A DNA stretch of 64,000 nucleotides from Bettongia penicillata ogilbyi (taxonomy: Eukaryota > Chordata > Mammalia > Diprotodontia > Potoroidae), in contig JAJHZJ010000028.1 of the NCBI GenBank assembly GCA_023548195.1, forward strand, positions 558,001 to 622,000, read 5' to 3'. Positions 43,931 through 55,254 of this stretch are shown piece after piece; within the stretch, counting starts at the first letter, position 1, and every line of letters starts with the position of its first letter. The notes beneath the pieces were generated by a model. That model searched no databases and was not told the origin of the DNA. It was given only the letters and a program-made list of their open reading frames with translations. The translations under genes and the position numbers were made by a program.

Positions 43931-45294
43931 CCAAGAATTCTAAGATCACTTACACATTGGTAATAGTTACATAGGAAGGCTCAATGAAACAGGTATGAAA
44001 GAGAGTTCTATCCATAAGTGATTTATCTAAAACAAAAAGGATCAATATAACTTCAAAAATAGAAAAAATATAGATTTTACTAAAGAAATTAATAGGATTA
44101 ATAATATTTCATGAGAACATTTAGTCTATTTCACTTTTTCCTATTTCATCTGTAGTTTTGCTAGTATATAGATTTCTTAGTAAGAAAATTTCATTTACCA
44201 ATGCAACTTGACACCTACTTTGCAACTTACAGTCTCAAAGAATTATTTGGGCACCATGGGTTATTTAGTTTGTTACCAAGTATGTCACTAGCAGTATGTG
44301 TCAGAGGGCAGAACAGGAACCCAAGTCTTCTTAACTTCAACGTTAACTCTCTATCTGCAGTATCATGTTATATGTTTTGATTTCCTCAAAGAAAGGAACC
44401 GAAAACATTTTTTTCTAGTCTATTTTGTATTCACTGATTTTCATTAATATACTCAGTTCCAGTGGTCCTCCTATAATGAATAAATATATTGTTATGATTG
44501 TTGCTTAAAGACTTTGTGAGAGCCATTAGGCAGTTTGATTTTATGTACTTAAAATATAATATTATTTATACTACTCAAACTATTTACTAATGAACAGTGG
44601 TCTCTCTACTTCCCTTTCTGTCCTTTCCCCCTTCCCCCATTTGAATGAGTGAGGATTATGAGAATGAGATGGAAATATGATTATGAAGGCTACTCAAAGT
44701 TCAGCATGTATCACCAGAAAGCTGTGGAAATCAAGAGTTCTCTAATAGTCTCAATAAAGTTGCCAAATTCCTTCATGGTACCACAGGTCATAGAAGCATG
44801 AAGATATAATGGAAAGCGAGATAAATAACATATAACCATTAAAATACATAGTTAACAAGCACAGCTTTGTAAGAGAGTCTGTTGTATCAGATAAAGGCAG
44901 TAAGACCTAGATGGTAGTTCTTCCTTTGACATATACTAACTGGGTGAGCATGGGTAAATTACTTACTGAGTCAGCACTCATCACAACCAGCTCCCTAAGA
45001 CTATGCTATAGATGGTTAGTTGTATTTGTTGATCTGATATCTGTGAAAGGAGGCTTTTTTTGTTTTTATTTTGGTTTTATTTGTTGTTTTGGTTTTTTTT
45101 TAACCTTGAGTTCTCCCAGGGGTATTAAATCACAGATCTATATGAGTTGAGAGGAAATCTCTCATTAACATATTTCCTCCTCTTATAAATGTTAATTGAT
45201 TGATTTATTAATCCATGTATGTTTTTGAAGCCTATGCATGCTTCATAAGTACCTTAAATAGCAAGGTTTGGAGATAGCTGGAAAGAAAGCCATA
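43931..45294. other. No gene; weak MIR pieces
   Basis: Contains an antisense MIR fragment at about 44280-44370 ('agaacaggaacccaagtctt') and a plus-strand one at about 44850-45000 ('agacctagatggtagttct', 'tgagcatgggtaaattac'). A T/G-rich run lies at 45050-45100. The remainder is unassigned. Confidence 0.5.
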
Positions 45295-45750
45295 GGTGAT
45301 TGGTAGAAAAAAGGGAAGAGTGAAGATTTAGGAGAGCAAAAACACAATGTTTCAGTGGGTCTGAGAGACATTAATAGGAATGGAACAGGAAATTTTAGCA
45401 TTCTGGAGAGGAAGATCACTTGAAATGCATATATTAATCAAATTATGCTGATTCTTACTGCCTTATGTATTTGAATGGAATGAATGAGTAAAGCTAAGCA
45501 ATATATCTGAACTAGTGTGGGTACTGTTCTAATTTTATTTCCTTTTTATTGTCTATTCTCCATACTCAGCTCTCAGATATCCTCTATTTTCTTCCCTGCA
45601 TTTCTTCTAAAATAAATCAATCAATAAGTATTTAGTATGTTTTATTGAATAAGAAAAGCTGTGTATTATACAGTAGTATATATATTGTTTTTCCACAAAA
45701 GTGCATGTGCTCAGAATTCAATTTGCTTTTCCCATTTAAGTTAGTTTTAG
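45295..45750 (+). repeat. Unknown direct repeat, copy A
   Basis: Aligns by eye with 52600-53035 in the same orientation over about 430 bases, roughly three quarters to four fifths identical. Shared exact pieces include 'ttctggagaggaa', 'ttctaattttatttcctttt', 'cagaattcaatttgctttt'. Copy A has an extra 'caataagtatttagtatg' dispersed-repeat-like stretch near 45620. No known family recognised. Confidence 0.75.
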
Positions 45751-46486
45751 AACATTGCCATTGCATTTTATTCATTTTATTTGTGTTCTGCATTCACGAC
45801 TTTACTATTTTGTCATTTCTTATGAAGTGACAAATGCAGCAGCATTTTTAAAGGGGAAAATGGCCACTCAGTTGAACTGTTAAATATTACCACCAAATTG
45901 TAGGGCTTTTTAAGTGTTTTTCTTCTAAAGTTCATAACATATCATACTCATAACTTATTTTTCACCATGATCATTATTATAACCATTTGCCCTGAACATA
46001 CAGTTAGGCCCTGATTAGTACAAATAATTACTCCCATGAAGTGGCTACATGCATTCAAGTTCAAACTCACACACTATTCAAAGCTATAAGTATATAAGAC
46101 ATCGGTTCCAGTCGAAGTGGATACATGTAGTGAAAATTTGAATTAGTGGAACCACTTCAAATAATGGACTATTTACACTAATTTCAGTATGGGAAAATTG
46201 AGGTACCATATTTATTTATGAGTTAAGTCCCCTGTGTGTCTAGATACATATGTGTGTATTATGTATAGATAGATAGACAGACAGACACATATATACTTAC
46301 TATTTCTCTCTGAATACATCTATATAACTATATTTATATACACATACATATACATGAATGTATGTTTATTTTATGTTTATTTTAAACTGTTTATTTATTT
46401 ATTTATTGTATGTTTATTTAACTGACTATGGTTAATCATTTCCATCTTGTAAATGGGTTCCCCCCATATACACCCTACTTTAAATA
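45751..46486. other. No gene; TAGA/CAGA and TTTA microsatellites
   Basis: Mostly unassigned. Degenerate TAGA/CAGA and TACA units lie at 46255-46360 and a (TTTA)n run at 46385-46410. Confidence 0.6.
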
Positions 46487-47007
46487 TTAGAGCTGGAACC
46501 AAGATGGCAGAGAAAAGGCAGAAATTGACCTTAGCTCTCCCCCAATCCCTCCAAGTGCCTTTAAATATGTCTCTAAACAAATTACAGAGCAGGAGAACAC
46601 ACAAAAAGATGAAGGGAAACATTTTCCAGTCTAAGACAACTGAAAAGGTGTCTTGAGAGAATGAGAAGTGTGAGAAAGAAATGAAATGCAGCACAGACTG
46701 AGCCACTGTAGAGATGGTCCCAGCCAATCCAGAGAAGTACTCAGTGATAACTGAATCAGTGACAAGAGTGGAGATTTCCGGATCTTTCAGTTCACAGAGG
46801 TCAAAGACAACTTGGAAGGTCAGCAGGAAAAGTATATCACGCCTGGGTGAAAGTGGAACATAGTCAGGCACAGGCTGCACCAGCACTGCAGTGTCCCAGA
46901 AAATCAGAAGCAGGCCTTGGGAGCCACTTAATCAGCAGGAGCAGCAGCTGCTTCTAGAGCTCTCAGACAGTGAGGGTGCCAAACAACTGCTCAGAAGGAG
47001 ATTTTAG
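46487..47007 (+). mobile_element. Internally deleted L1 (host of HAL1 copy 2), left part
   Basis: L1 5' start 'aaccaagatggcagagaaaa' with 'agctctcccccaatccctcc', the same start type as 13005. About 500 bases of 5'UTR, then cut by HAL1 copy 2. The 163-codon antisense frame over it (46395-46886) is a chance opening in 5'UTR. Confidence 0.75.
46994..47007. repeat. TSD of HAL1 copy 2 (left)
   Basis: GAAGGAGATTTTAG is repeated exactly at 49811-49824. A perfect 14-bp TSD; its left edge is less A-rich than the usual L1 endonuclease target. Confidence 0.95.
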
Positions 47008-47664
47008 TGGGGAGGAGCCAAGATGGTGGAGTAGAAAGACTCACGTATGCTAGCTCCGAACCCACAGCAAATAAATTTCCTTTAAAAAGAACTACCCACA
47101 AATTCTGGAGCAGTGCAAGCTGCACAGCAACACAGTGGAGGAGATTTCCATTCCAGAGAGACCTGAAAGACTGCCACCAAAGGTCCGTCATGAACCAGAC
47201 AGTGGAGCATAGCCCTGGCCAAGTGGTCCCAGAGGAGCAGATTCGAGCAGGCTTCAGGGATGGAATATCCAGTGGCTGAGAAGGTCCCTCCAACCACAGG
47301 TGCTACAGATCAGTGAGAGAGACTTCAGGACTGGCAGAGAGGGGAACAGGGTGACTCTGTGACTCACGCCCCCTCGGGAGGCAGCGGCAGAGGCAGCAGA
47401 GACCTGGGACTCCCAGAGCAGGCAGGAGTTCCACATCATTACTGAAGGTCCCTACATAAACCCCCTGAGGGAACTGAGCCTGGAAGGCAGCCCTGCCCCC
47501 ACCTGAGCAACTTAACTTAAGTTCACATTGAATAGCAGCCCCACCCGCTGCAGAAAGCCCTGAAGCTGGGGTGCAGCATTTGAATCTCAGACCCCAAGTA
47601 CTAGCTGGGCAGATCTAGGTGGGGGTGGAGAGAAATCTCAGAAGTCAAGCAACTGTCTGGGAAA

Positions 47665-48764
47665 ATGCCCAGAAAAGGGAAGAAAAATAAGACCATAGAA
47701 GGCTGCTCTCTTGGGGAACAGATGTTCCCGCCTTTCATTTCTGATGATGAGAAACAATGCTTACCATCAGGGAAACACATAGAAGCCAAGGCCTCTCTAC
47801 CCGAAACATCCGAAATAGATATAAAATGGGCTCAGGCCCTGGAAGAGCTCAAAAAGGATTTTGAAAATCAAGTTAGACAGGTGGAGGAAAAACTGGGAAG
47901 AGAAATGAGAGACGTGCAAGAAAAGCATGAAAAACAGGTCAATACCTTGGTAAAGAAGACCCAAAAAAATGCTGAAGAAAATAACACTTTGAAAAATAGG
48001 CTAACTCAATTGGCAAAAGAGATTCAAAAAGCCAATGGCGAGAAGAATGCTTTCAAAGGGAGAATTAGACAAATTGAAAAAGTGCTTTAAAACCTCACTG
48101 AAGAAAATACTTCTCTCAAAATTAGAATGGAACAGATAGAGGCTAATGACTTTCTAAGAAACGAAGAAATCACAAAACAAAACAAAAAGAATGAAAAAAT
48201 GGATGATAATGTGAAATATCTCATTGGAAAAACAACTGACCTGGAAAATAGATCCAGGAGAGACAATTTAAAAATTATGGGACTACCTGAAAGCCATGAT
48301 CAAAAAAAGAGCCTAGGTATCATCTTCCATGAAATTATCAAGGAAAACTGCCCTGAGATTCTAGAACCAGAGGGCAAAATAAGTATTGAAGGAATCCATC
48401 AATCATTGCCTGAAAGAGATCCAAAAAGAGAAACTCCTAGGAACACTGTGCCAAATTCCAGAATTCCCAAGTCAAGGAGAAAATATTGCAAGGAGCTAGA
48501 AAGAAACAATTCCAGTATTGTGGAAATACAATCAGGATAACACAAGATCTAGCAGCTTCTACATTGAGGGATCAAAGGGCATGGAATAGGATATTCCAGA
48601 AGTCAAAGGAACTAGGACTCAAAACAAGAATCACCTACCCAGCAAAACTGACTATAATACTTCAGGGGAAAATATGGGCTTTCAATGAAATAGAGGACTT
48701 TCAAGCATTCTTGATGAAAAGATCAGAGCTGAAAAGAAAATTTGACTTTCAAACACAAGAATGA
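47665..48764 (+). pseudogene. HAL1 copy 2 ORF1, split by a stop
   Basis: First part 47665-48090 (141 codons): basic start M-P-R-K-G-K-K-N-K-T, then an acidic linker and a coiled coil from about residue 60. It ends at TAA 48088-48090. In the same frame a second part starts at M-E-Q-I-E-A-N-D (48127) with the RRM motif L-E-N-R-S-R-R-D-N-L and runs to 48540. A one-base deletion near 48451 shifts the C-terminal domain, whose real frame continues as the 92-codon frame 48486-48764. The TAA is shared with copy 3; the deletion is private. Confidence 0.9.
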
Positions 48765-48898
48765 GAAGAAGCATGAAAAAGTAAACAGCAAAGAGGAGTC
48801 ATAAGGGACTTACCAAAAGTGAACTATTTACATTCCTACATGGAAAGACAATATTTGTAACTCTTAAAACTTTTCAATATCTGGGTAGTTGGTGGGAC

Positions 48899-48972
48899 CA
48901 CACACACACACATGCACACACACATGTGCACACGTGCACTCACACACAGACACACATGCACGCACAGAGACA
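48899..48972. repeat. CA microsatellite inside HAL1 copy 2
   Basis: ACAC/GCAC/GTGCAC units directly after the ORF1 3' flank, at the same place as in copies 1 and 3. Confidence 0.9.
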
Positions 48973-49810
48973 GAGAGCACAGAGTGAATTGAATAAGATG
49001 GGACCATATCTTAAAAGAAATTAAGGTAAAGGGTGAGAGAGAAATGTAGTGGGAGGAGAGAGGGTGAAATGGAATGCGGTAAACTATCTCTCATTCAAGA
49101 GGCAAGCAGGAGACTTTTTAGTGGAGGGAAAAAGAGGAGAGCTGAGAAAAAAAACATGAAGTTTACTCTCATCATGTTCGACTAAAGGAAGGAATAAAAT
49201 GCACGCTCATTTTGGTATGAAAATCTATCGTACAATACAGGAAAGTGGGGGAGAAGGAGATAAGTAGGGTTGGGGGGATGATGGAAGGGAGGGCAATGGG
49301 AGGAGGGAGCAATTTGAAGTCAACACTCAGGGAGGGACAGGATCAAAGGGCAGAAGAGAAACAATGGGGGGCAGGACAGGATGGAGGGAAATACAGTTAT
49401 TCTTACACAACATGACTATTATCGAAGTCATTTGCAAAACTACACAGATAGGGCCTATATTGAATTGCCTGCCTTCCCAAAGGGAATGGGTGGGGAGGGA
49501 AGGATGGGAAGAAGTTGGAACTCAAAGTTTTAGGAACAACTGTTGAGTATTGTTCTTGCTACTAGGGCATAAGACATACAATTAATGGGGAATAGAATGT
49601 CATCTGGCCCTACAGGACAAAAGAGAAGATGGGGACAAGAGAAGGGAGGGATGATAGAAGAGAGGGCAGATTGGTGATAGCGGAAATTAGAATGGTTGGT
49701 GTATTGGGGTAGGGGGAGGGGATAAATGGGAAGCAAATTTGGAATCCAACATTTTGTGAAAATGATTGTAAAAAGTTAAATAAATAAATTTATATTAAAA
49801 AAAAGAAGAG

Positions 49811-51410
49811 GAAGGAGATTTTAGGAGTCTCTTTGCTAGCAAAGTTGAGTCTGTTGCTTTGTCCATATTTAGATTGAGGTTGCAATCCTGGGTAGCAATC
49901 CCAGGGCCAAGAGGAGCACTAGGACATCAGAACTTGAAGTCACAGTGGAACAGATACCCTCCTCACAGTTTCAGGGAAAATAATAGTGCCTATGGTCACT
50001 CAAACCAGAGCACAGTGCAGGAGAGTTGCTAACATCTCTCCTTAGATCATACCACCTTGGAAGAACTCAAAGCTTACTGATCTCTGAAAATAGCTGCACA
50101 AAACCCCTGATGCTTGGGACAGTGCACCCTCTATCCTAGAAGTAGAGCCCTACTTTAACCAAGAGTGAATTACAAAGAAGTTGGGAAAATGAGCAAAATA
50201 TTCTGACCATAGAAAATGACTATGGTGACAAGGAAGATCAAGAAACACACACTTAGAAGAAGATAAGAAAGTCAAGGGAGAGAGAAATTAGAAAAAAAAT
50301 GAGGTGTGGAATGGATGGAATGGAAGGAAATACAATTAAAAATAATAACTATGAAAAAATATTGAAGCAAATTTCTCTCATAAAGGTGTCATTTCTCAAA
50401 CATAAAGAGAATTGAGTCAAATTTATAAAAGTAAGAGCCATTGCTCAATTGACAAATGATTAAAAGATATAGTCAGTTTTCAGATGAAGTAAAGAAAGCT
50501 ATTTACAGGCTTATGAAAAAAATATTCTCACTATTGATTGGAAAAGTGCAAATGAAAACAATTCTGAGGTGCTACTGCATACTTATTAGATTGGCTAATA
50601 GGAGAGAAGAGGAAAATAACAAATGGTGGAGGTGGTATGGAAAAGAAGTGAGACATTGATGCGTTGTAGGTGGAGTTGTGAACTAATTTGACCATTTTTT
50701 AGAGAAATTTGAAATTATGTCAAATGATCTACAAAAGCATAAATACCATTTGACCTAGCAATACCACTGCTAGGTCTGTATCCTAAAAGAGATAAACAAC
50801 ATAAAGAAAAAGGCCTTATGTGTACAAAAGTATTCAAAGCAGCTTTTTTTCTGATAGCAAAGAACTGGAAATTGAAGGGAAGTCCATCAGTTGGGGAACA
50901 GTTGAACAAATTGCGGTATGTGATTATGATGTAATATGATTCTGCTATAAGAAATGATAAGCAGGATGTTCTCAGAGAAATCTGGAAACACATGAGATGA
51001 TACAAAATGAAATGTACTATGTACAAAATAACAACAATATCGTAAGATAATCACCCGTGAACGATAGCTATTTTCAGCAATAAAATGATCCAAGACAACT
51101 CTGAAGGACATGTTGAAAAAATGCTTTCTATGCCCAGAGAAAGAACCAATGGTGTCTGAATACAAATTGAAGAATATTTTTTTCTTAATTTTTCTTAATT
51201 TTTTTGTCTATGCTTTCACACATAACTATTATGGAAATGTTTTGTATGACTATGTACATATAACCTACATTAAATTGTGTGCCTCCTCAATGAAGTAGGG
51301 AAGGGTGTGAGGAAGGGAGAGAATTTGGAACTCAAAGTTTTAGAAATTAATATTCAAAATTGATTTTACATGTAACTGGTGAAAAATAAAATTCTAAATA
51401 AAGAAAAAAG
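49811..51410 (+). mobile_element. Internally deleted L1 (host of HAL1 copy 2), right part
   Basis: Carries on the 5'UTR ('gagtctctttgctagcaaag') to an ORF1-like start at about 50188 (aaaatgagcaaaatattctg), then jumps near 50285-50345 to the end of ORF2: 'ctctcataaaggtgtcattt', 'attgagtcaaatttataaaag', 'tcagttttcagatgaagtaaag', 'atttgacctagcaatacc', 'tgtatcctaaaagagat', 'gttggggaacagttgaac', then the 3'UTR and poly(A) at about 51385-51410. Nearly all of ORF1, the endonuclease and the RT are absent. The jump resembles that of the element at 13005. Confidence 0.85.
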
Positions 51411-51424
51411 AAGATTTAAAAGTA

Positions 51425-51565
51425 TTAAGCAATCGATGAACAAACATTTATTAAGCACTTTGTCAGAAACTATGCTCTGTGCTAGTGATTCAAGAATAAA
51501 AAAACACAGTTCTTGTATTCATGAAGCTTACATTTTATTGAGCAAAACAAAGTGTTCAGTACACA
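51425..51565 (+). mobile_element. Dispersed CORE-SINE-like repeat
   Basis: 'aacaaacatttattaagcac', 'actatgctctgtgctagtg' and 'gaagcttacattttattgag' mark the same family as 30603-30772. Confidence 0.65.
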
Positions 51566-51889
51566 TATCAACAAATATCAAACACATGCAAAGTAAATCC
51601 AAGGTTGTTTGGTGGTGTAAGGAAGGCACTAAATGCTAAGTGATCCAGAAACGGTTCAGAACTAGTGATAGCATTTCAGGTAAGCCTGGAAAGAAGTTTC
51701 AGGTTGCAAGCAGAGAGTATAAGCAGGTAGATATACTCTCTAAGCATGAGGAGACAAAGTGTTCGAAGCGATAGAGGTAAGAGATAAAATACTGTGTGTA
51801 AGGAACAGGAAAACGTGTTTGACTAGACCTAAGAGTGGGTGACTTGCAGCTCAGAAAAGTTAGTCGAAAACAGATTTGTAGAGCATTAA

Positions 51890-52082
51890 ATAATACATCT
51901 GGTCTCAGGTACTTACTAGCTGTGTGACCCTGGGTAAGCCATTTAACCCTGTTTGCCTCTGTTTCTTCATCTGTAAAATGAGTTGGAGAAATAAATGTCA
52001 AACTACTCCAGTATCTTTGCCAAGAAAACCCCAAATGGGGTTCTGAAGATGTGGAAACGACTGAAATTACTGAACAACAATG
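51890..52082 (+). mobile_element. MAR1-type SINE, 5'-truncated
   Basis: Starts in the core: 'ggtctcaggtacttactagc', 'tgtgtgaccctgggtaagcc', 'gtttcttcatctgtaaaatg', 'actccagtatctttgccaag', 'gaaaaccccaaatggggtt', 'ctgaaattactgaacaac'. The tRNA head is missing or unrecognisable before 51890. One of the better preserved SINE bodies here. Confidence 0.9.
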
Positions 52083-52494
52083 AATGCCAAAACATAGAGG
52101 GTGATATTTTGATCCGTGAGGTAAAAGGAGACACTGAAACTTATTGAGCCAAGGAGTTACATAACGAGACCTGTGCTTTGGGAATATCAGTTTATCAGCT
52201 ATGTGAAGAATGGAACAGAAGGGGAAAAAAGACTTGAAACTAGTTGAATAATTAGGAAGTAACTGTAATAATCTAGAAGAGAAAAAAATAGACTGAATTA
52301 GACTAGACTTAGTCTTTTGATGGGAAAGGAGACATAGATAACAGTGTAAGGAATAACTACCGAATGTATGAATTGTGCTTCTGTCTACTGACAGAGGTAT
52401 GACTGAGGTAAATCATTTAAGGGAAGAGTTTATGCTTTTAATTGTTATCATAAGTAATTGATAATATATTGATATTTCACAAACATGTGTGTGC

Positions 52495-52550
52495 ACCAAT
52501 GAGTGTGTATGTGTGTGTGTGTGTGTATAGAGAGAGAGAGAGATATCTAT
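52495..52550. repeat. (GT)n(GA)n microsatellite
   Basis: GT-rich run ending in a pure (GT)n, then a short (AG)n run. Confidence 0.9.
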
Positions 52551-52599
52551 CACCATGTTGTTGCCTTCACAAAAACTTTCACGTGCTAACATAACTAAC

Positions 52600-53035
52600 A
52601 TAGTTGATTGGTAGCAGAGAGGATATTGATAAGGGAGAGTGAAGGTCTAGGAGATCTTGGAGAAAAACAAAAAAGTTTAAGGAAACCAAATAAATAGAGA
52701 CAACCAATAGGAATAGAGCAAGAAGTTTTAGTGTTCTGGAGAGGAATACCAATGGAAATGCAAATGCTAACCAAATTCTATTATATTTTGTTGTTTTATG
52801 CATCCAAATATCTAAATGGGATGGATGAGAAAGATAAAGCAATATGTCTAAACTATTGTGGCACTGTTCTAATTTTATTTCCTTTTTATTTCCCATATTC
52901 AACTCTCAGCAATCCTATATTTTCTTCCTTGAATTTCTTCTAAAAATCAGTCCATAAACATATAGTAGGTTTTGCTTAATAACTAAAGCATGTGTTCAGA
53001 ATTCAATTTGCTTTTCTCATTTAGGTTAGTTTCAT
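52600..53035 (+). repeat. Unknown direct repeat, copy B
   Basis: Partner of 45295-45750, same orientation, about 7.3 kb downstream. Upstream match starts at 'gttgattggtagca' and ends near 'catttaggttagttt'. Flanks on both sides do not match. No coding potential conserved between the copies. Confidence 0.75.
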
Positions 53036-53229
53036 AAGATGAATGTTTTGCAGTTTTGACTATTTGAGAGAATACCACATTCATGAAATTACAGATCCAT
53101 TGAAAGACCTTCTAAGAATTGAAATTGATAATTCTGTTCTCATGAGTAGTTTAATTAATTGCTTATATATTTAAAATTTTAATTTCTAGCTAAAATCACA
53201 CCTCACACAAGTTTTTTTTTTCCCGTTCC

Positions 53230-53450
53230 CCTTAATTCTTTTATCTTCCTTCTATTGACCATTTCTTATTCATTTTGTACATAGCTAGCTTGTACATAGT
53301 TGTTTACATGTTGTTTCACCTAGTAGTCTGTGTACTCCTTAAGGGTAAGGTTGCTCTTTTGCATTTCTCTGTATCCCCAGTGCTCAGCCCAGTAACTGGC
53401 ACATAATAAGTCTTTAATATACATTTATCGACTTACTTTCCCTACAAGAT
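53230..53450 (+). mobile_element. L2 LINE 3' end
   Basis: 'ttgtacatagctagcttgtac', 'gtgtactccttaagggtaag', 'gtatccccagtgctcagccc', 'agtaactggcacataataag', 'tctttaatatacatttatc' is a standard L2 3' terminus. Confidence 0.85.
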
Positions 53451-53859
53451 CAGTCCAATAACTTTTCTATTCACACATCTGTCTGATGATCAACAATATC
53501 TACTTTTCCTGAATTTTATCTTCTCTCTTACCCTTTGAATGAACTTAGAGCTTAATTTTCTAAAGAACGGTATCCCATGAGTCACAAATAAACAGTATAC
53601 CCCTACTTTTCTATCAATGCTTCAATTGCTATTAGTAAATATAATGTTGATGAACAAAGTTCTTTCTGATAGCCCTACTTTCAGATAGCCTTATGAATTT
53701 GATGTATATATGAGTCACTTTCTTGTATGACAGCCTATAAGACAATGCTTGGTTATGCCCAGTCACGTGATATTTTTGGCAGCAAACACCTAATAATCCC
53801 AGTGACATCTTACTGTCTTCACTTTTCCATTAATAATGCTGCTGTAAAGTTGGGGGTTT
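53451..53859. other. No feature recognised
   Basis: AT-rich unassigned sequence between an L2 end and an antisense SINE. Confidence 0.5.
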
Positions 53860-54112
53860 TTTTGTTGTTAGTCACTTTTTAAGTATGTCTGACTCTTCAT
53901 GACCCCATTTGGTGTTTTCTTGGCAAAGATATGAGAGTTGCTTGCCATTTCTTTCCCCAGTTCACTTTACAGATGAAGAAATTGAGAAAAATAGGGTTAA
54001 GTGATTTGCCCAGGGTCACACAGCTAATAAGTATCTGAGGTCAGATTTGAAATAAGATCTTCCTGACTCCAGGACCATTGATCTATCCATTATACCATCT
54101 GGGTGCCCTTGT
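53860..54112 (-). mobile_element. MAR1-type SINE, antisense, near full length
   Basis: Plus strand shows the reverse of the SINE: 'gactcttcatgaccccattt', 'ggtgttttcttggcaaagat', 'gattgcccagggtcacac'-type core ('tgatttgcccagggtcaca'), 'agctaataagtatctgagg', and the head complement 'tccattataccatctgggtg'. Confidence 0.9.
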
Positions 54113-54419
54113 AAAGAGATGCTCAGCTCTAAAATAGCATTTGAAAAATCTCTCCTCTTCCCTTGTCTTAATTCATCAAATATTCCTTCCATTTATGTAC
54201 AAATTACAAATATAAAGATTTTTCAGAAGGAAAAATGTAGACATATAGTTTAATTACTGATACTTATTCAGTGTTTTTTTTTAGGTACTAAGGTTTACGA
54301 TTTTATCTTTGCTATCTTCTTTGGATATCTTAAGAACTCTTTCTTTAAAAATCTCTTTCTTGTACTTTCATGTATACATGACCATATTACACATAAGTTT
54401 AATTAAATTCATGCAATTC
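54113..54419. other. No feature recognised
   Basis: AT-rich unassigned sequence. Confidence 0.5.
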
Positions 54420-54805
54420 AACAGGAATTGATTTATTACTTTTTATATGCCAGGTACTGCCCTTGATTCTGGGTATACAAAGAAAAAATAAATACATGTA
54501 CAGCTTCTATTTCAAGGAAATAACATTTTGCTGGCAGCACATTTTCTGATAATAAGATACAGTTGTTTTTGAAATAGATTTCTTTCAAGATTTGAAGTAT
54601 GATTTGCATCTTTTATTTCTTATAGATTTTATCTACAGAAGAAGAATGTTTCATAGAATCACAGAATTTGAGACTTAGAAAGGACCTCACTGGACTTCTA
54701 ATACAAATTGTATACAAAGCAGCTCATTACACTTATAGATGGCTCCAACTGGCATAGCTGTGCTGTGTAGGACTAAAACCCAGGTCTTCTTACCACATAT
54801 CATGA
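54420..54805. mobile_element. Two SINE-like fragments
   Basis: 54420-54535, plus strand: 'gaattgatttattactttt', 'tgccaggtactgcccttga', the dispersed CORE-SINE-like family. 54650-54800, minus strand: 'tagaatcacagaatttgaga', 'agaaaggacctcactgg' and 'taaaacccaggtcttctta', a MIR-type core in reverse. Confidence 0.6.
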
Positions 54806-55254
54806 TGCTACAAATATAAAAGATTAAAAGAATAATTAGAAAACATACAAACTGATGCAAAGGTAACTAAGGAGAACCTAGAAAACAATATAGAGTGTGT
54901 ATAAAAATTTTTGTAGTAACAGAAAATGACAGGGCTCCAATGTGTATTGAGGTCCACCTGTGGTCAAGGGACTATTCTTTTGATTCGTTCAATGGAACAC
55001 AAAACAGGTATCTCTTTCATTCCTGCCAAGAGGGAAAGCAGGAGGTTGGGACTATAAGCTACCACTCCGCTTTTCTCAAAAAGAAAGATGGGGTATCAGG
55101 CTAAAGGTATATCTATGCATTTACATAAGCATTTGTTATCTAGGGGATAGGATGAAGGTCTATCTAACTTTTGATCACTTTTTCATTGAGGGATAGGCTT
55201 TTTATCAAAGTCCTTCATGCAAGACTTGACCCCTTTCCCATGTAATAGCAGTTT
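54806..55254. other. No feature recognised
   Basis: Unassigned sequence directly upstream of the long L1. The 69-codon frame at 54895-55104 has no recognisable domain. Confidence 0.45.

Larger units (their letters stand above)
47008..49810 (+). mobile_element. HAL1-like element, copy 2, full length
   Basis: 2.8 kb from 'tggggaggagccaagatgg' to a tail of 'gttaaataaataaatttata' plus A. Contains GC-rich 5' region, split ORF1 (47665-48764), CA microsatellite (48899-48970), purine-rich 3' region with two L1-like tails (first near 49440-49545, second 49600-49800). No ORF2. By eye about nine bases in ten agree with copies 1 and 3. Bounded by a perfect TSD and lies inside an L1 in the same orientation. 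Confidence 0.9.

Noticed and set aside
46395..46886. 163-codon minus-strand frame
   Set aside because: Antisense to the 5'UTR of a deleted L1. No domain, and the related 5' region at 13005 shows no matching antisense frame.
45295..53035. Pair of ERV LTRs flanking a provirus
   Set aside because: The interval holds an L1 with a nested HAL1, no retroviral gene or primer site, and the repeats lack recognisable LTR ends. Kept as an unknown repeat pair instead.
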